From Oscillatoriaceae cyanobacterium M7585_C2015_266 (GTDB lineage Bacteria; Cyanobacteriota; Cyanobacteriia; Cyanobacteriales; Oscillatoriaceae): DNA of 64,000 nucleotides. The position numbers and the translations under genes are program-made. The notes under the pieces are model-generated. The model ran no database searches. It was not told the DNA's origin and saw only the letters and a program-made list of their open reading frames with translations. Within the stretch, counting starts at the first letter, position 1. Every line of letters starts with the position of its first letter. The stretch lies in contig DVEG01000003.1 of NCBI GenBank assembly GCA_015295835.1, positions 62,001-126,000 on the forward strand. The letters run 5' to 3'. This document shows positions 1 to 8,481 of this stretch, in pieces.

Positions 1-2
1 GC

Positions 3-251
3 ACCATTATCGATTTATTTTCAGAACCAGAACTTGCACCACCAGCTCCCGCTCCTAAACGCGCTTTTACCCGCGCAAATCATCTTGCTTTTGATATCGA
101 TCCGCAGTTATTTGACAGTGCAGTAGAGATACTGCTAGAAAATAAAGTACCTATAGCTCATGGCCCCGTCAGCCGCCCCACGGGACGGGGAATTTACGTT
201 TATGATCCAGATAGCTTTATCATCGAGATTCGCTGCGATCGCTTGTCATAA
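3..251 (+). CDS. VOC (glyoxalase/bleomycin resistance) family protein, C-terminal part
   Basis: This is the 3' end of a gene that begins outside the window; about 82 codons are readable up to the TAA. A Pro/Ala-rich stretch (PAPAPK) is followed by the last beta-alpha-beta unit of a vicinal-oxygen-chelate fold. Near the end come the phrase GRGIYVYDPD and then FIIEIRC, the usual closing pattern of this family, in which the Glu of the last strand is often a metal ligand. Substrate and metal cannot be told from this fragment. It is on the same strand as the cryptochrome gene 84 bases downstream, but co-transcription is uncertain. Confidence 0.75.
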   Translation, partial: TIIDLFSEPELAPPAPAPKRAFTRANHLAFDIDPQLFDSAVEILLENKVPIAHGPVSRPTGRGIYVYDPDSFIIEIRCDRLS

Positions 252-335
252 CCATTTTAACACTTTCTGCAAACTTTCGGCAGTTTATGGCAAAATGTAA
301 ACAACTATAATATAAATTAATTCCCATAATCTGCC

Positions 336-1805
336 GTGACTGCCAATCGAATCATCATCTGGTATCGCAACGATCTACGGCTTCACGATCATGAGCCACT
401 ACAGCAAGCATTGAAAGCAAAAGCCCAAATCATCCCCCTTTATTGCTTTGATCCCAGACAATTTGGCAAAACTTCTTTTGGCTTTCCAAAAACCGGTGCT
501 TTTCGCGCCCAATTTCTACTTGAAAGTGTAGCTGACTTGCGCCAATCACTGCAAAAACTAGGAAGCAATCTTATCATCCGCCAAGGTTTACCTGAAGAAA
601 TTATACCACAACTAGCCAAACAATTAGAAGCCTCAGCCGTATATTATCACGCAGAAGTTACCTCAGAAGAATTACAAGTTGAAAAAGCATTAAACAAAGC
701 AATAACACCACTGAAAGTACATCTTAAATCATTCTGGGGACATACTCTTTATCATCCTGATAACTTACCTTTTGATATCGGCAATATTCCAGAACTTTTC
801 ACCAATTTTCGCAAACAAGTAGAGCAAACTTCAAGCGTCAAGCCAACTTTACCAACCCCCAATAGCCTGCCGCCACTACCGGATATAGATGCAGGAGCGC
901 TGCCACAAATTACAGATTTCGGAATTGAGCCTCCTGTGCAAGATAACCGAGCTGTATTAAAATTTAAAGGTGGAGAAACCGCTGCCTTATCTCGACTTCA
1001 GGATTATTTTTGGAAGCAAGACTTACTGAGAGTATACAAAGAAACCCGCAATGGGATGCTCGGCGCTAATTATTCTTCCAAATTTTCTCCGTGGCTGGCA
1101 TTGGGTTGTCTCTCGCCACGCTACATTTACGAGCAAGTTAAAAAGTACGAATCACAGCGGGTTAAAAACGATTCTACTTACTGGCTTATTTTCGAGCTGC
1201 TGTGGCGCGATTATTTCCGTTTCATCTGCGCCAAGCACGGAAACCGCATTTTTCGTATTTCCGGCTTGCAGGGAATTCCGATTCCCTGGAAGGAAGATTG
1301 GGAATTATTTAATATCTGGAAAGAAGGTAAAACTGGCTTTCCTTTAGTGGATGCCAATATGCGCGAACTCGCTGCAACTGGTTTTATGTCTAATCGAGGG
1401 CGGCAAAATGTAGCTAGTTTTCTTACTAAAAACCTGGGTATCAATTGGCAAATGGGGGCTGAATGGTTTGAGTCTTTACTGATTGATTATGATGTTTGCA
1501 GTAATTGGGGCAACTGGAATTATACCGCAGGCGTAGGCAATGACGCACGTGGTTTCCGATTTTTTAATATTATTAAGCAGTCTAAAGATTACGATCCTCA
1601 TGGCGAATACGTTAAATACTGGCTTCCAGAATTGGCAAAGCTTCCGGCATCAAAAGTTCACGAACCCTGGAAGCTTTTGCCCGTGGAACAAGAGCGTTTT
1701 GGCGTAAAAATAGGTGTGGATTATCCCCAAGCTGTGGTAGACTTGTTTAAGTCGGCTGAGTTGAATGAAAAAATTTACAACGCAGCTTTGAGACGGAAAA
1801 GGTAA
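336..1805 (+). CDS. cry: DASH-family cryptochrome (single-strand CPD photolyase type)
   Basis: A 489-residue flavoprotein of the photolyase/cryptochrome family, the usual length for cyanobacterial cry-DASH. The N-terminal antenna-binding alpha/beta domain opens with IIIWYRNDLRLHDHEPL. The FAD-binding helical domain holds WLALGCLSPRYIYEQ near residue 253 and TGFMSNRGRQNVASFL near residue 348, which is the DASH form of the FAD-contact loop. Family members bind FAD plus a folate antenna, repair cyclobutane dimers mainly in single-stranded DNA, and may act as light sensors. The start is GTG with no strong ribosome-binding site. A methyltransferase gene follows after 14 bases and is probably co-transcribed. 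The DASH assignment is firm; repair versus signalling role is not decided by sequence. Confidence 0.93.
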   Translation: MTANRIIIWYRNDLRLHDHEPLQQALKAKAQIIPLYCFDPRQFGKTSFGFPKTGAFRAQFLLESVADLRQSLQKLGSNLIIRQGLPEEIIPQLAKQLEASAVYYHAEVTSEELQVEKALNKAITPLKVHLKSFWGHTLYHPDNLPFDIGNIPELFTNFRKQVEQTSSVKPTLPTPNSLPPLPDIDAGALPQITDFGIEPPVQDNRAVLKFKGGETAALSRLQDYFWKQDLLRVYKETRNGMLGANYSSKFSPWLALGCLSPRYIYEQVKKYESQRVKNDSTYWLIFELLWRDYFRFICAKHGNRIFRISGLQGIPIPWKEDWELFNIWKEGKTGFPLVDANMRELAATGFMSNRGRQNVASFLTKNLGINWQMGAEWFESLLIDYDVCSNWGNWNYTAGVGNDARGFRFFNIIKQSKDYDPHGEYVKYWLPELAKLPASKVHEPWKLLPVEQERFGVKIGVDYPQAVVDLFKSAELNEKIYNAALRRKR

Positions 1806-1819
1806 TTTCGTATTTTAAG

Positions 1820-2446
1820 ATGAAAAATAATTCTCTAAATAGTAAAAAACAATTCTTTAACCGCTGGGCTTTGAATTACGATTCCCTCTTTCCCTCAGTC
1901 TTCTACCAAGCTATCCATCAGCGGCTACTCGACTATGTTACTCTGCCAGAAAAACCTAATGTACTCGATATCGGCTGCGGCACAGGTCGTCTGCTCGCTC
2001 GCCTGGCAACTGAGTTTCCTTCCCTGCGCGGCACGGGGATAGATTTTTCTGAGGAAATGATCCGTCAGGCACGCCTGAAAAAATGCGCTCGCCACCGCCC
2101 CCGCTTGATTTTCGTACAGGGAAATGCTGAAGCGCTTCCCTTCGTTGATGAGCAGTTTAATGCCGTTTTCAATACTATCAGTTTCCTACACTATCCAAAC
2201 CCCGAAAAAGTTTTCTCTGAAGTCAGTAGAGTGCTGCAACCAGGCGGGCAATTCTACTTAGTTGATTATGCACCCCGCTGGGAAACTAATCCGCAATTTT
2301 TCACCCTGACTCCGGGTGGCATCAGACTTTATAGCTCTCAAGTACGGGAACAATTCGGTAGGCAAGTGGGACTCAATTGTGTGGGACATTACTATCTTTT
2401 AGGGGCGATTTTGCTGTCAAAATTTACTAAAAAATTTGTAGATTGA
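1820..2446 (+). CDS. class I SAM-dependent methyltransferase
   Basis: A 208-residue Methyltransf_11-like enzyme. The SAM-binding motif I is VLDIGCGTGRLL (about residues 48-59), followed by the acidic strand-2 end GTGIDFSEEM and the motif FVQGNAEALPF typical of UbiE/Methyltransf_11 enzymes. The methyl acceptor cannot be inferred. The C-terminal third is short and carries a hydrophobic helix (YYLLGAILLSKF), so peripheral membrane association is possible. It sits 14 bases after cry, which suggests one transcript, but there is no known functional link. Confidence 0.85.
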   Translation: MKNNSLNSKKQFFNRWALNYDSLFPSVFYQAIHQRLLDYVTLPEKPNVLDIGCGTGRLLARLATEFPSLRGTGIDFSEEMIRQARLKKCARHRPRLIFVQGNAEALPFVDEQFNAVFNTISFLHYPNPEKVFSEVSRVLQPGGQFYLVDYAPRWETNPQFFTLTPGGIRLYSSQVREQFGRQVGLNCVGHYYLLGAILLSKFTKKFVD

Positions 2447-2545
2447 TATCAATATAAAATATTATAAAATTATTTATATTTTATCTCGAAGTTGGCTTTG
2501 AATAATTGACTGCCGCAATTGAGAAAGAAGTGCGAATGAGGTAAA

Positions 2546-2882
2546 ATGGTTGTTAATCGAAGCAAAAATTATCTTTCTCCAGAAGAATACCTGCAAGCAG
2601 AGGAGAAAAGTATTGTAAAACACGAATTGACGGGCAAGTATACGTGATAGGCGCGACGCTCAGGTTACTATTGCCGGAAACTTATTTACAATGTTGAAAA
2701 AGGAGTATGTGTTAATTAGTCAAAAGCGGCAGCGCGGGGAGTGTTTCCGTCGTAATGCTGAGGGGCAATGGGTTTTATATTCTTATAACCAGGGTTTGGA
2801 AGTTTATCTGGCTAGTGTGGATTTTCGTATTAGCATTAACGCTTTGTATCAAGCGATCGCTTGTTTTTTTTATTGTAGGTAG
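2546..2882 (+). pseudogene. Uma2-family endonuclease remnant, frameshifted and internally deleted
   Basis: The reading frame from ATG 2546 gives the typical Uma2 (DUF820) N-terminus with LSPEEYLQAEEKS and KHE, then stops at TGA after 33 codons. The adjacent frames continue the family pattern: DGQVYV, then DAQVTIAGNLFTMLKK. The central nuclease core is missing, because the text jumps to the C-terminal pattern YVLISQ, GQWVLYSYNQG and LEVYLASVDF, ending at 2882. At least two frame changes and one deletion of most of the domain are therefore present. It cannot make an active nuclease. Short fragments such as 2691-2882 are relics rather than separate genes. Confidence 0.82.
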
Positions 2883-2906
2883 TGCCGGAGGCGCAGTCAA
2901 TAATAA

Positions 2907-2958
2907 AAAACCCTATAAAAAGGGGAGCCAGATAACCCCAGGTAAAACCTAGGGTTTT
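2907..2958. terminator. nested inverted repeat between Uma2 remnant and acnB
   Basis: AAAACCCT (2907-2914) pairs with AGGGTTTT (2951-2958), and an inner GGGG (2922-2925) can pair with CCCC (2936-2939). It lies just downstream of the acnB stop on the minus strand, with A/T runs on both sides. This fits a transcription terminator for acnB, possibly working in both directions. Confidence 0.5.
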
Positions 2959-2969
2959 GCAGAGATAGA

Positions 2970-5579
2970 TTATCGCGCTCCAGCTTTAGGCATTGCCAAA
3001 ATATCCTCAATGCGAGGCATTTGTTCCACAGGAATAACGCGCCCTTCATCCTCAAAGCCGGGAATTTGATCGAAATTGAGATACCGATACAAATCCTCGG
3101 CAAAAGGATTAATCTTCCTTGTAACAATATCCATATATTCCTGCACCGTAGGAATCCGCCCAAGTATTGCACACACTGCTGCTAATTCTGCTGAACCGAG
3201 ATAAACGCGTGCGTCTTTGCCCATGCGGTTATTAAAATTGCGGGTAGAGGTTGAAAACACAGTAGCGCCATCTTTGACGCGGGCTTGGTTGCCCATACAT
3301 AGACTGCAGCCAGGGATTTCTGTGCGCGCACCAGCAGCTCCAAAAATGCTGTAGATTCCCTCTTGTTTGAGTTGGTGTTCGTCCATACGGGTAGGGGGAC
3401 AAATCCACAGACGCGTGCTGACTGGGGGTTCACCTTCTAGTACTTTAGCGGCGGCGCGGTAGTGTCCGATATTTGTCATGCAAGAGCCGATGAAAACTTC
3501 ATCGATGCGAGCGCCTGCCACTTCCGAGAGCAATTTGACATTATCAGGATCATTCGGTGCGGCAACAATCGGCTCTTTGATTTCATTCAAATCAATTTCG
3601 ATAATTTCTACATACTCGGCATCAGGATCAGCTTCCATAAGCACTGGATTTGCCAGCCACTCTTCCATTTTTGCCACGCGGCGCATAATCGTACGAGCGT
3701 CTTGATATCCCCGCGCCACCATATTTTTCAACAGCGCGACATTTGATCGCAGGTATTCGGAAACCGTTTCGACGCTAAGTTTAATAGTACAACCGGCACA
3801 AGAACGCTCTGCCGTGGCATCTGTGAGTTCAAAGGCTTGCTCGACTTTCAAGTTGGGCAGCCCTTCAATTTCCATAATTCGCCCGGAGAAGATATTTTTT
3901 TTGTTTTGCTTCTCAACTGTCAGCAATCCTTTTTGAATTGCCACATAGGGGATGGCATTAACCACATCCCGCAGAGTCACTCCTGGTTGCAATTCTCCTT
4001 TAAACCGTACCAGTACAGATTCCGGCATATTTATGGGCATGACGCCCATTGCTGCTGCAAATGCTACCAACCCTGAACCGGCAGGGAAAGAAATTCCCAG
4101 AGGGAAACGGGTGTGTGAGTCGCCGCCAGTTCCGACAGTATCGGGCAGTAACATGCGGTTGAGCCATGAGTGAATGATGCCGTCTCCTGGGCGGAGAACG
4201 ACGCCACCGCGTTCTCGCATGAAATCGGGGAGTTCGCGATGAACTTTGATATCAACGGGTTTGGGATAGGCGGCGGTGTGGCAGAAGCTTTGTAAGACTA
4301 AGTCGGCGCTAAATCCCAGACAGGCGAGTTCTTGAAGTTCGTCTCGCGTCATGGGGCCAGTAGTATCTTGGCTGCCGACGGTAGTCATAATTGGCTCGCA
4401 GGATGTGCCAGGGCGCACGCCTTTGAGTCCACAAGCTTGGCCGACGATTTTTTGTGCTAGGGTATAGCCTTTGCCGGTATCGACGGGCGAGCGCGGACGG
4501 ATGAAAATTGGGCTTGGTTCTAATCCCAAGGCGGCGCGAGTTTTATCAGTCAGCCCGCGACCTATTAGCAGAGGGATGCGTCCGCCGGCTCTTACTTCAT
4601 CGAGGATAGTGTCGGGTTTAAGGGTGAAGGTAGAGATAATTTCTCCAGCTTCGTTGGTAATTTCTCCTTTATAAGGATAAATGGTAATTGTCATGCCGGT
4701 TTCCATGCGAGTAACGTCGCATTCGATCGGCAGAGCGCCGGCGTCTTCGGCGGTGTTGAAAAAGATTGGAGCGATCGCGCCTCCTAATATATATCCCCCT
4801 CTACGCTTGTTTGGCACGTAGGGAATATCTTGCCCGATATGCCACAACAAAGAGTTAATTGCTGATTTGCGGCTCGAGCCGGTACCGACGACATCTCCAA
4901 CATAGGCGACTGGATGTCCTTTTTGTTTGAGTTCGGCAATGATTTGCAAGGCTCCTGGCATTCGGGATTCCAACATTGCCAGGGCGTGCAGAGGAATATC
5001 GGGGCGGGTTGTGGCGTGGGGGGCGGGAGAGAGATCGTCGGTGTTAGTTTCTCCGGGTACTTTGAAGACTGTTACGGTTATGGCTTCTGGCAGTTTGGGG
5101 CGGCTGATGAACCATTCGGCTGCTGCCCAAGAGTCTATTGTTTGTTTGGCGTAAGGGTTAATATCGGATAACTGTAGGATGTCGTTGAAGGCATCGAAGA
5201 CTAGTAGGGTTTTGCTTAGGGCGGTGGCGGCAGCAGCAGCGATTCCCGGCTCGTTGGATTTAAGTAGTTCTACGAGGGATTGTACGTTGTAACCTCCCAT
5301 CATTGTGCCCAGAAGTTCTACTGCTCCTTGGCGAGATATCAGGGGGCAATTGATTTCGCCTTTGGCAACGGCGGTGAGGAAGCCGGCTTTGATGTACGCG
5401 GCTGCGTCTACTCCCGGCGGTACGCGCTCGCGTAGCAATTCCAAAAGTGTTTCTTCTTCTCCGGCTGGCGGATTTTTCAGTAGTTCGCACAACTGCGAGG
5501 TTTGCTCTGCAGACAGTGGCAGGGGCGGAATGCCCATGGCTGCTCTCTCGGCTACGTGTTGGCGATAGGATTCCAGCAT
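2970..5579 (-). CDS. acnB: bifunctional aconitate hydratase 2 / 2-methylisocitrate dehydratase
   Basis: AcnB interconverts citrate and isocitrate in the TCA cycle using a [4Fe-4S] cluster. The protein starts with the helical HEAT-like domain ([15 protein letters not shown]), followed by the swivel domain and then the three aconitase domains. Cluster and active-site segments are clear: [13 protein letters not shown], the single-Cys loop [20 protein letters not shown], and CSLCMGN. The frame extends upstream to a TTG, but the ATG at 5579 gives 869 residues, close to the usual 865 or so, and a start like other AcnB proteins. It is transcribed alone. AcnB is the normal aconitase of cyanobacteria, so the call is firm. 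Confidence 0.97.
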   Translation of the reverse strand: MLESYRQHVAERAAMGIPPLPLSAEQTSQLCELLKNPPAGEEETLLELLRERVPPGVDAAAYIKAGFLTAVAKGEINCPLISRQGAVELLGTMMGGYNVQSLVELLKSNEPGIAAAAATALSKTLLVFDAFNDILQLSDINPYAKQTIDSWAAAEWFISRPKLPEAITVTVFKVPGETNTDDLSPAPHATTRPDIPLHALAMLESRMPGALQIIAELKQKGHPVAYVGDVVGTGSSRKSAINSLLWHIGQDIPYVPNKRRGGYILGGAIAPIFFNTAEDAGALPIECDVTRMETGMTITIYPYKGEITNEAGEIISTFTLKPDTILDEVRAGGRIPLLIGRGLTDKTRAALGLEPSPIFIRPRSPVDTGKGYTLAQKIVGQACGLKGVRPGTSCEPIMTTVGSQDTTGPMTRDELQELACLGFSADLVLQSFCHTAAYPKPVDIKVHRELPDFMRERGGVVLRPGDGIIHSWLNRMLLPDTVGTGGDSHTRFPLGISFPAGSGLVAFAAAMGVMPINMPESVLVRFKGELQPGVTLRDVVNAIPYVAIQKGLLTVEKQNKKNIFSGRIMEIEGLPNLKVEQAFELTDATAERSCAGCTIKLSVETVSEYLRSNVALLKNMVARGYQDARTIMRRVAKMEEWLANPVLMEADPDAEYVEIIEIDLNEIKEPIVAAPNDPDNVKLLSEVAGARIDEVFIGSCMTNIGHYRAAAKVLEGEPPVSTRLWICPPTRMDEHQLKQEGIYSIFGAAGARTEIPGCSLCMGNQARVKDGATVFSTSTRNFNNRMGKDARVYLGSAELAAVCAILGRIPTVQEYMDIVTRKINPFAEDLYRYLNFDQIPGFEDEGRVIPVEQMPRIEDILAMPKAGAR

Positions 5580-5927
5580 TTTTGAACTCTCTTGAAAAGG
5601 TGTCAATTTTACAATTTTGTTGTTTGCTCTGCAACACTACTATAAACTGTCAACCTTTTTTGAGCTACAAATCCTGCTCTTGGCTATCTTCTGCTCTGCT
5701 TTGCCCTTACATCCAGACTGCCGAGATAGGGGAAAAGCCTGTTTTTTGTTTTATTACTACCCAGTTATAAATCTTGGCTAATCATTATGATGATCAAACA
5801 GGCGAGCAGCTGGGGTGGGGGGTATTGGGGGGTGTTGAAAAATTATGCGCTTTTTTTAATGGGAGCGTGCCGAAAGATTGCTAAAATAGGATATCAGCCC
5901 CTTTTCCCCGCCCCTACAAAGTCAATT
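5580..5927. other. intergenic region upstream of acnB
   Basis: About 350 bases between the acnB start and the end of the broken Uma2 gene. It should hold the acnB promoter, but I see no convincing -35/-10 pair. The part around 5810-5830 is G-rich. No coding frame in it looks real. Confidence 0.4.
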
Positions 5928-6651
5928 TCAAGTCAGATTAGTAGGATCGATTCCCATTTCCCGTAGTCGAGCTTCCAGTATTTGCAGGCGAGATTCTACT
6001 TGCTCGGCGTGTTGCCGCTCAGCAAGAGCGCGTTGCTCTGCCTCGACAGCCCGTTGCTCTGCCTCGACAGCCCGTTGCTCTAATTCTACAGGGGTTAAAA
6101 ACCGCATGCCATCGGGGCGATAGATGATAAGAGTGTCTGGAGTAAGTTCAAATCGGATGTTCAGTCGGGGACTTACCCACCCATTTATCTCTTCAATCAC
6201 TTCAAGTTCGGTGTTGCGACGAATCCAACCTGCTAAATCTATTTTTCCCGGATCATATAGGTAGTATTCCTCGACGCCATAGCGGTTGTAGAACTGCAAT
6301 TTTTTTGCCATTTCTGAGGAGCGGTTATTTGGGGATAAAATTTCAAACACTACCAGGGGGGGGGGAAATGTTGTTTTCTTCCCACTGTTTATAGGAGCCG
6401 CGTTTTCCTTTCGGTCGTCCGAAAGCTACCATAATGTCGGGAGCTTGACGGGTTTTATTGTCTCCTTGTATGGGATACCACAAGAGCTCACCTGCGACAA
6501 AAATATCGGGATTGGCAGCGAATATAATTTCTAAGTTTTCTTTAATAGTGACAATCCATTTAAATTTTTCAGTATTATCTGCCATTGGTTGCCCGTCACT
6601 TTCGGGGTAGATGATGTCTGAGGTTGCCTCCGCTTGCAGTTGCTGTACCAT
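5928..6651 (-). pseudogene. Uma2-family endonuclease, one frameshift in a poly-G tract
   Basis: Two overlapping frames together encode one full Uma2 (DUF820, PD-(D/E)XK-fold) protein. The upstream half starts at ATG 6651 and carries IFVAGELLWYP and APDIMVAFGRPKG with the catalytic-type Asp. The downstream half begins with FEILSPNNRSSEM and YNRYGVEEYYLYDP, followed by an Ala/Glu/Arg-rich tail (AVEAEQR repeats) that is probably a coiled coil. The join is a run of ten G at 6356-6365 (ten C on the coding strand). Nine would keep the frame (ISPPLVVFEI); ten gives a stop four codons later. The gene is otherwise intact, so this may be a recent mutation, a slippage switch or a sequencing error. Confidence 0.85.
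6031..6080. repeat. 21-bp tandem repeat inside the Uma2 tail
   Basis: The unit CGTTGCTCTGCCTCGACAGCC occurs at 6031-6051 and 6052-6072, with a partial third copy to 6080. It encodes the seven-residue repeat EQRAVEA on the minus strand. A seven-residue period suits a coiled coil, and repeat number may vary between strains. Confidence 0.9.
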
Positions 6652-6819
6652 TATGCAGTTCTCCAAGGCGTAAGTGCTGTTTTCAGTATAGCGGTTGTCT
6701 TAGGTTATTGCGGTAAAGAGATGCGTTAATTTAAAATTTTAGAATAAACAAAACCACTAGTTGTAGATAATAGGCAAAAGGTATTTATTTATTACCCATT
6801 GCCTATTAGCTATTTTATT

Positions 6820-8124
6820 TTACAAATCTCGGTGAGTAAAAGGTTTGGCATTCTTGCCGGAATAAGTGGTCACGATATGACCGTTGCCGGTAATTTGATA
6901 TTTATAAGTTACTAATCCTTCTAAACCAACAGGACCTCGCGGCGGCATTTTTTGGGTGCTGATTCCCACTTCTGCACCGAAACCGTAGCGGAAACCATCT
7001 GCAAAGCGAGTCGAGCAATTGTGAAAAACACCGGCTGCGTCAACTTGCCCAAGGAAGGTAGCAGCGGCAGCATTATCTTCAGTGACGATCGCCTCAGTGT
7101 GTTTGGAACCGTAATTCGTAATATGAGCGATCGCTTCTTCTAAAGAATCAACAATTTTAATTGCTAGAATTAAATCGCTGTATTCGGTTGCCCAGTCTTC
7201 CTCAGTAGCAACATTTGCAGATATAATTTCCCGCACCCGTTCATCTCCCCGCAATTCTACATTATGCGCTGATAGCGCTTCTGCAACTAAAGGCAAAAAT
7301 CTAGGCGCAATCTCGGAGTGAACCAGCAGGGTTTCTACCGCATTGCAGGCAGCGGGATACTGAGTTTTGGCATCGGTTACAATGGCGATCGCCTTATTTA
7401 TGTCAGCGGCTTTATCAATATAAATGTGACAAATTCCCTCGGCATGTCCCAGCACCGGAATGCGGGTATTTTCCTGTACGAATCGTACGAAAGAATTAGA
7501 GCCTCTCGGAATAATTAGATTGATGTATTCGTCTAATTTTAAAAGTTCGATAGTTTCCTCTCTGGTAGTCAATAATTGCACAGCTTTTGGAGAAACCGCT
7601 GTTTTTTCTAAACCTCGGTGAATTGCTTTTATTAATGCTTCGCACGAGCGCGCGGCTTCTTTACCACCTTTGAGGATGACGCCGTTACCTGATTTAATTG
7701 CTAGACTGGTAATTTGAATCAAGGCGTCGGGGCGGGCTTCAAAAATAACGCCTAAAACGCCTAAGGGGCAAGTCACGCGCTTGAGAATTAGTCCTTCATC
7801 TAGTTCCCGGTGAATTTGTATGTTTCCCACCGGCTCGGGGAGTTTGGCAACGTCGCGCACTCCGGCAATCGCAGTTTTTAGTTTCATTTCGTCTAGTTTA
7901 AGGCGATTGTAAAGCGGTTTGGCAATTCCTTCTACTTCGGCTGCTTTACAATCTGCTGCATTCGCCGCTAAGATATAGGCAGCATCTGTTTCTAAAGCAA
8001 CGGCAAGTGCTTCCAAAGCTTCGTTTTTTGCTTCTGATGGTAATAGGGCTAATTTGCCTGCCGCTTCCCTAGTTGCTTGAGCGAGCGCTACCAAGGAGCA
8101 AGAAGCAATCTGTAAACTGCTCAT
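6820..8124 (-). CDS. proA: glutamate-5-semialdehyde dehydrogenase (gamma-glutamyl phosphate reductase)
   Basis: ProA catalyses the NADPH-dependent reduction of gamma-glutamyl phosphate, the second step of proline synthesis, in the cytoplasm. The 434-residue protein has the full family length (usually 415-435). Visible motifs include the cofactor region [25 protein letters not shown], the catalytic cysteine in [13 protein letters not shown], and the C-terminal block [17 protein letters not shown]. The ATG at 8124 is followed directly by the expected N-terminal helix. There is no proB neighbour in this window, so it stands alone between a Uma2 relic and a divergent pilus-related gene. Confidence 0.96.
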   Translation of the reverse strand: MSSLQIASCSLVALAQATREAAGKLALLPSEAKNEALEALAVALETDAAYILAANAADCKAAEVEGIAKPLYNRLKLDEMKLKTAIAGVRDVAKLPEPVGNIQIHRELDEGLILKRVTCPLGVLGVIFEARPDALIQITSLAIKSGNGVILKGGKEAARSCEALIKAIHRGLEKTAVSPKAVQLLTTREETIELLKLDEYINLIIPRGSNSFVRFVQENTRIPVLGHAEGICHIYIDKAADINKAIAIVTDAKTQYPAACNAVETLLVHSEIAPRFLPLVAEALSAHNVELRGDERVREIISANVATEEDWATEYSDLILAIKIVDSLEEAIAHITNYGSKHTEAIVTEDNAAAATFLGQVDAAGVFHNCSTRFADGFRYGFGAEVGISTQKMPPRGPVGLEGLVTYKYQITGNGHIVTTYSGKNAKPFTHRDL

Positions 8125-8231
8125 GATTTTCTCTCAAACTAAATAATATAGCCACAATAGCCTTTTTTGCGCATCCTTTATTTTATCCCCTCCCGGCAAG
8201 CACGTCTATTTCAAAAAATCCGTTAAATTAC

Positions 8232-8252
8232 ACATTTTATTTTTTAAAATGT
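8232..8252. promoter_or_regulatory. palindrome, candidate operator
   Basis: ACATTTTA (8232-8239) and TAAAATGT (8245-8252) form a perfect 8-bp inverted repeat around a TTTTT spacer. It lies between the divergent proA and PilB-like genes, just upstream of a putative -35 element. It could bind a dimeric regulator of either gene. No known regulator consensus is claimed. Confidence 0.4.
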
Positions 8253-8256
8253 CACA

Positions 8257-8285
8257 TTAAATTGTATAGCAGGACATGATATAAT
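8257..8285 (+). promoter_or_regulatory. putative sigma-70-type promoter of the PilB-like gene
   Basis: A consensus -10 box TATAAT lies at 8280-8285. A weak -35 (TTAAAT, 8257-8262) sits 17 bases upstream. Transcription would start near 8292 and leave a leader of about 190 bases before the ATG at 8482. Confidence 0.45.
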
Positions 8286-8291
8286 TGACAC

Positions 8292-8481
8292 AATAATAGG
8301 GCTGTAAACCTATGTTGGAAATGCTGGCTGAAAAATAGCTAGCTGGGTGCATCTAAAAGCTTGCAAAGACTCCAGTATAACTGAGTCTGCCGAGGTGGTT
8401 GCCAAGCAGGGGAACTGGAGTGTAGAAACATTGCCAGGGTTGGGGAAAACAAGTTAATTTTAATTTAAATTAATTTAAAAT
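8292..8481 (+). other. long 5' leader with stable inverted repeat
   Basis: This non-coding stretch before the PilB-like gene contains ACTCCAGT (8369-8376) and ACTGGAGT (8414-8421), a perfect 8-bp inverted repeat with a 37-base, GC-richer loop. The composition differs from the AT-rich flanks, which suggests a structured RNA element. It matches no riboswitch family that I recognise. Confidence 0.35.

Noticed and set aside
5260-5637. 125-codon minus-strand frame overlapping acnB
   Set aside because: It lies in another frame over acnB and is Arg/Ser-rich as expected for a shadow.
6031-6080. Short repeats as a CRISPR-like array
   Set aside because: The copies are directly adjacent with no spacers and encode a seven-residue protein repeat.
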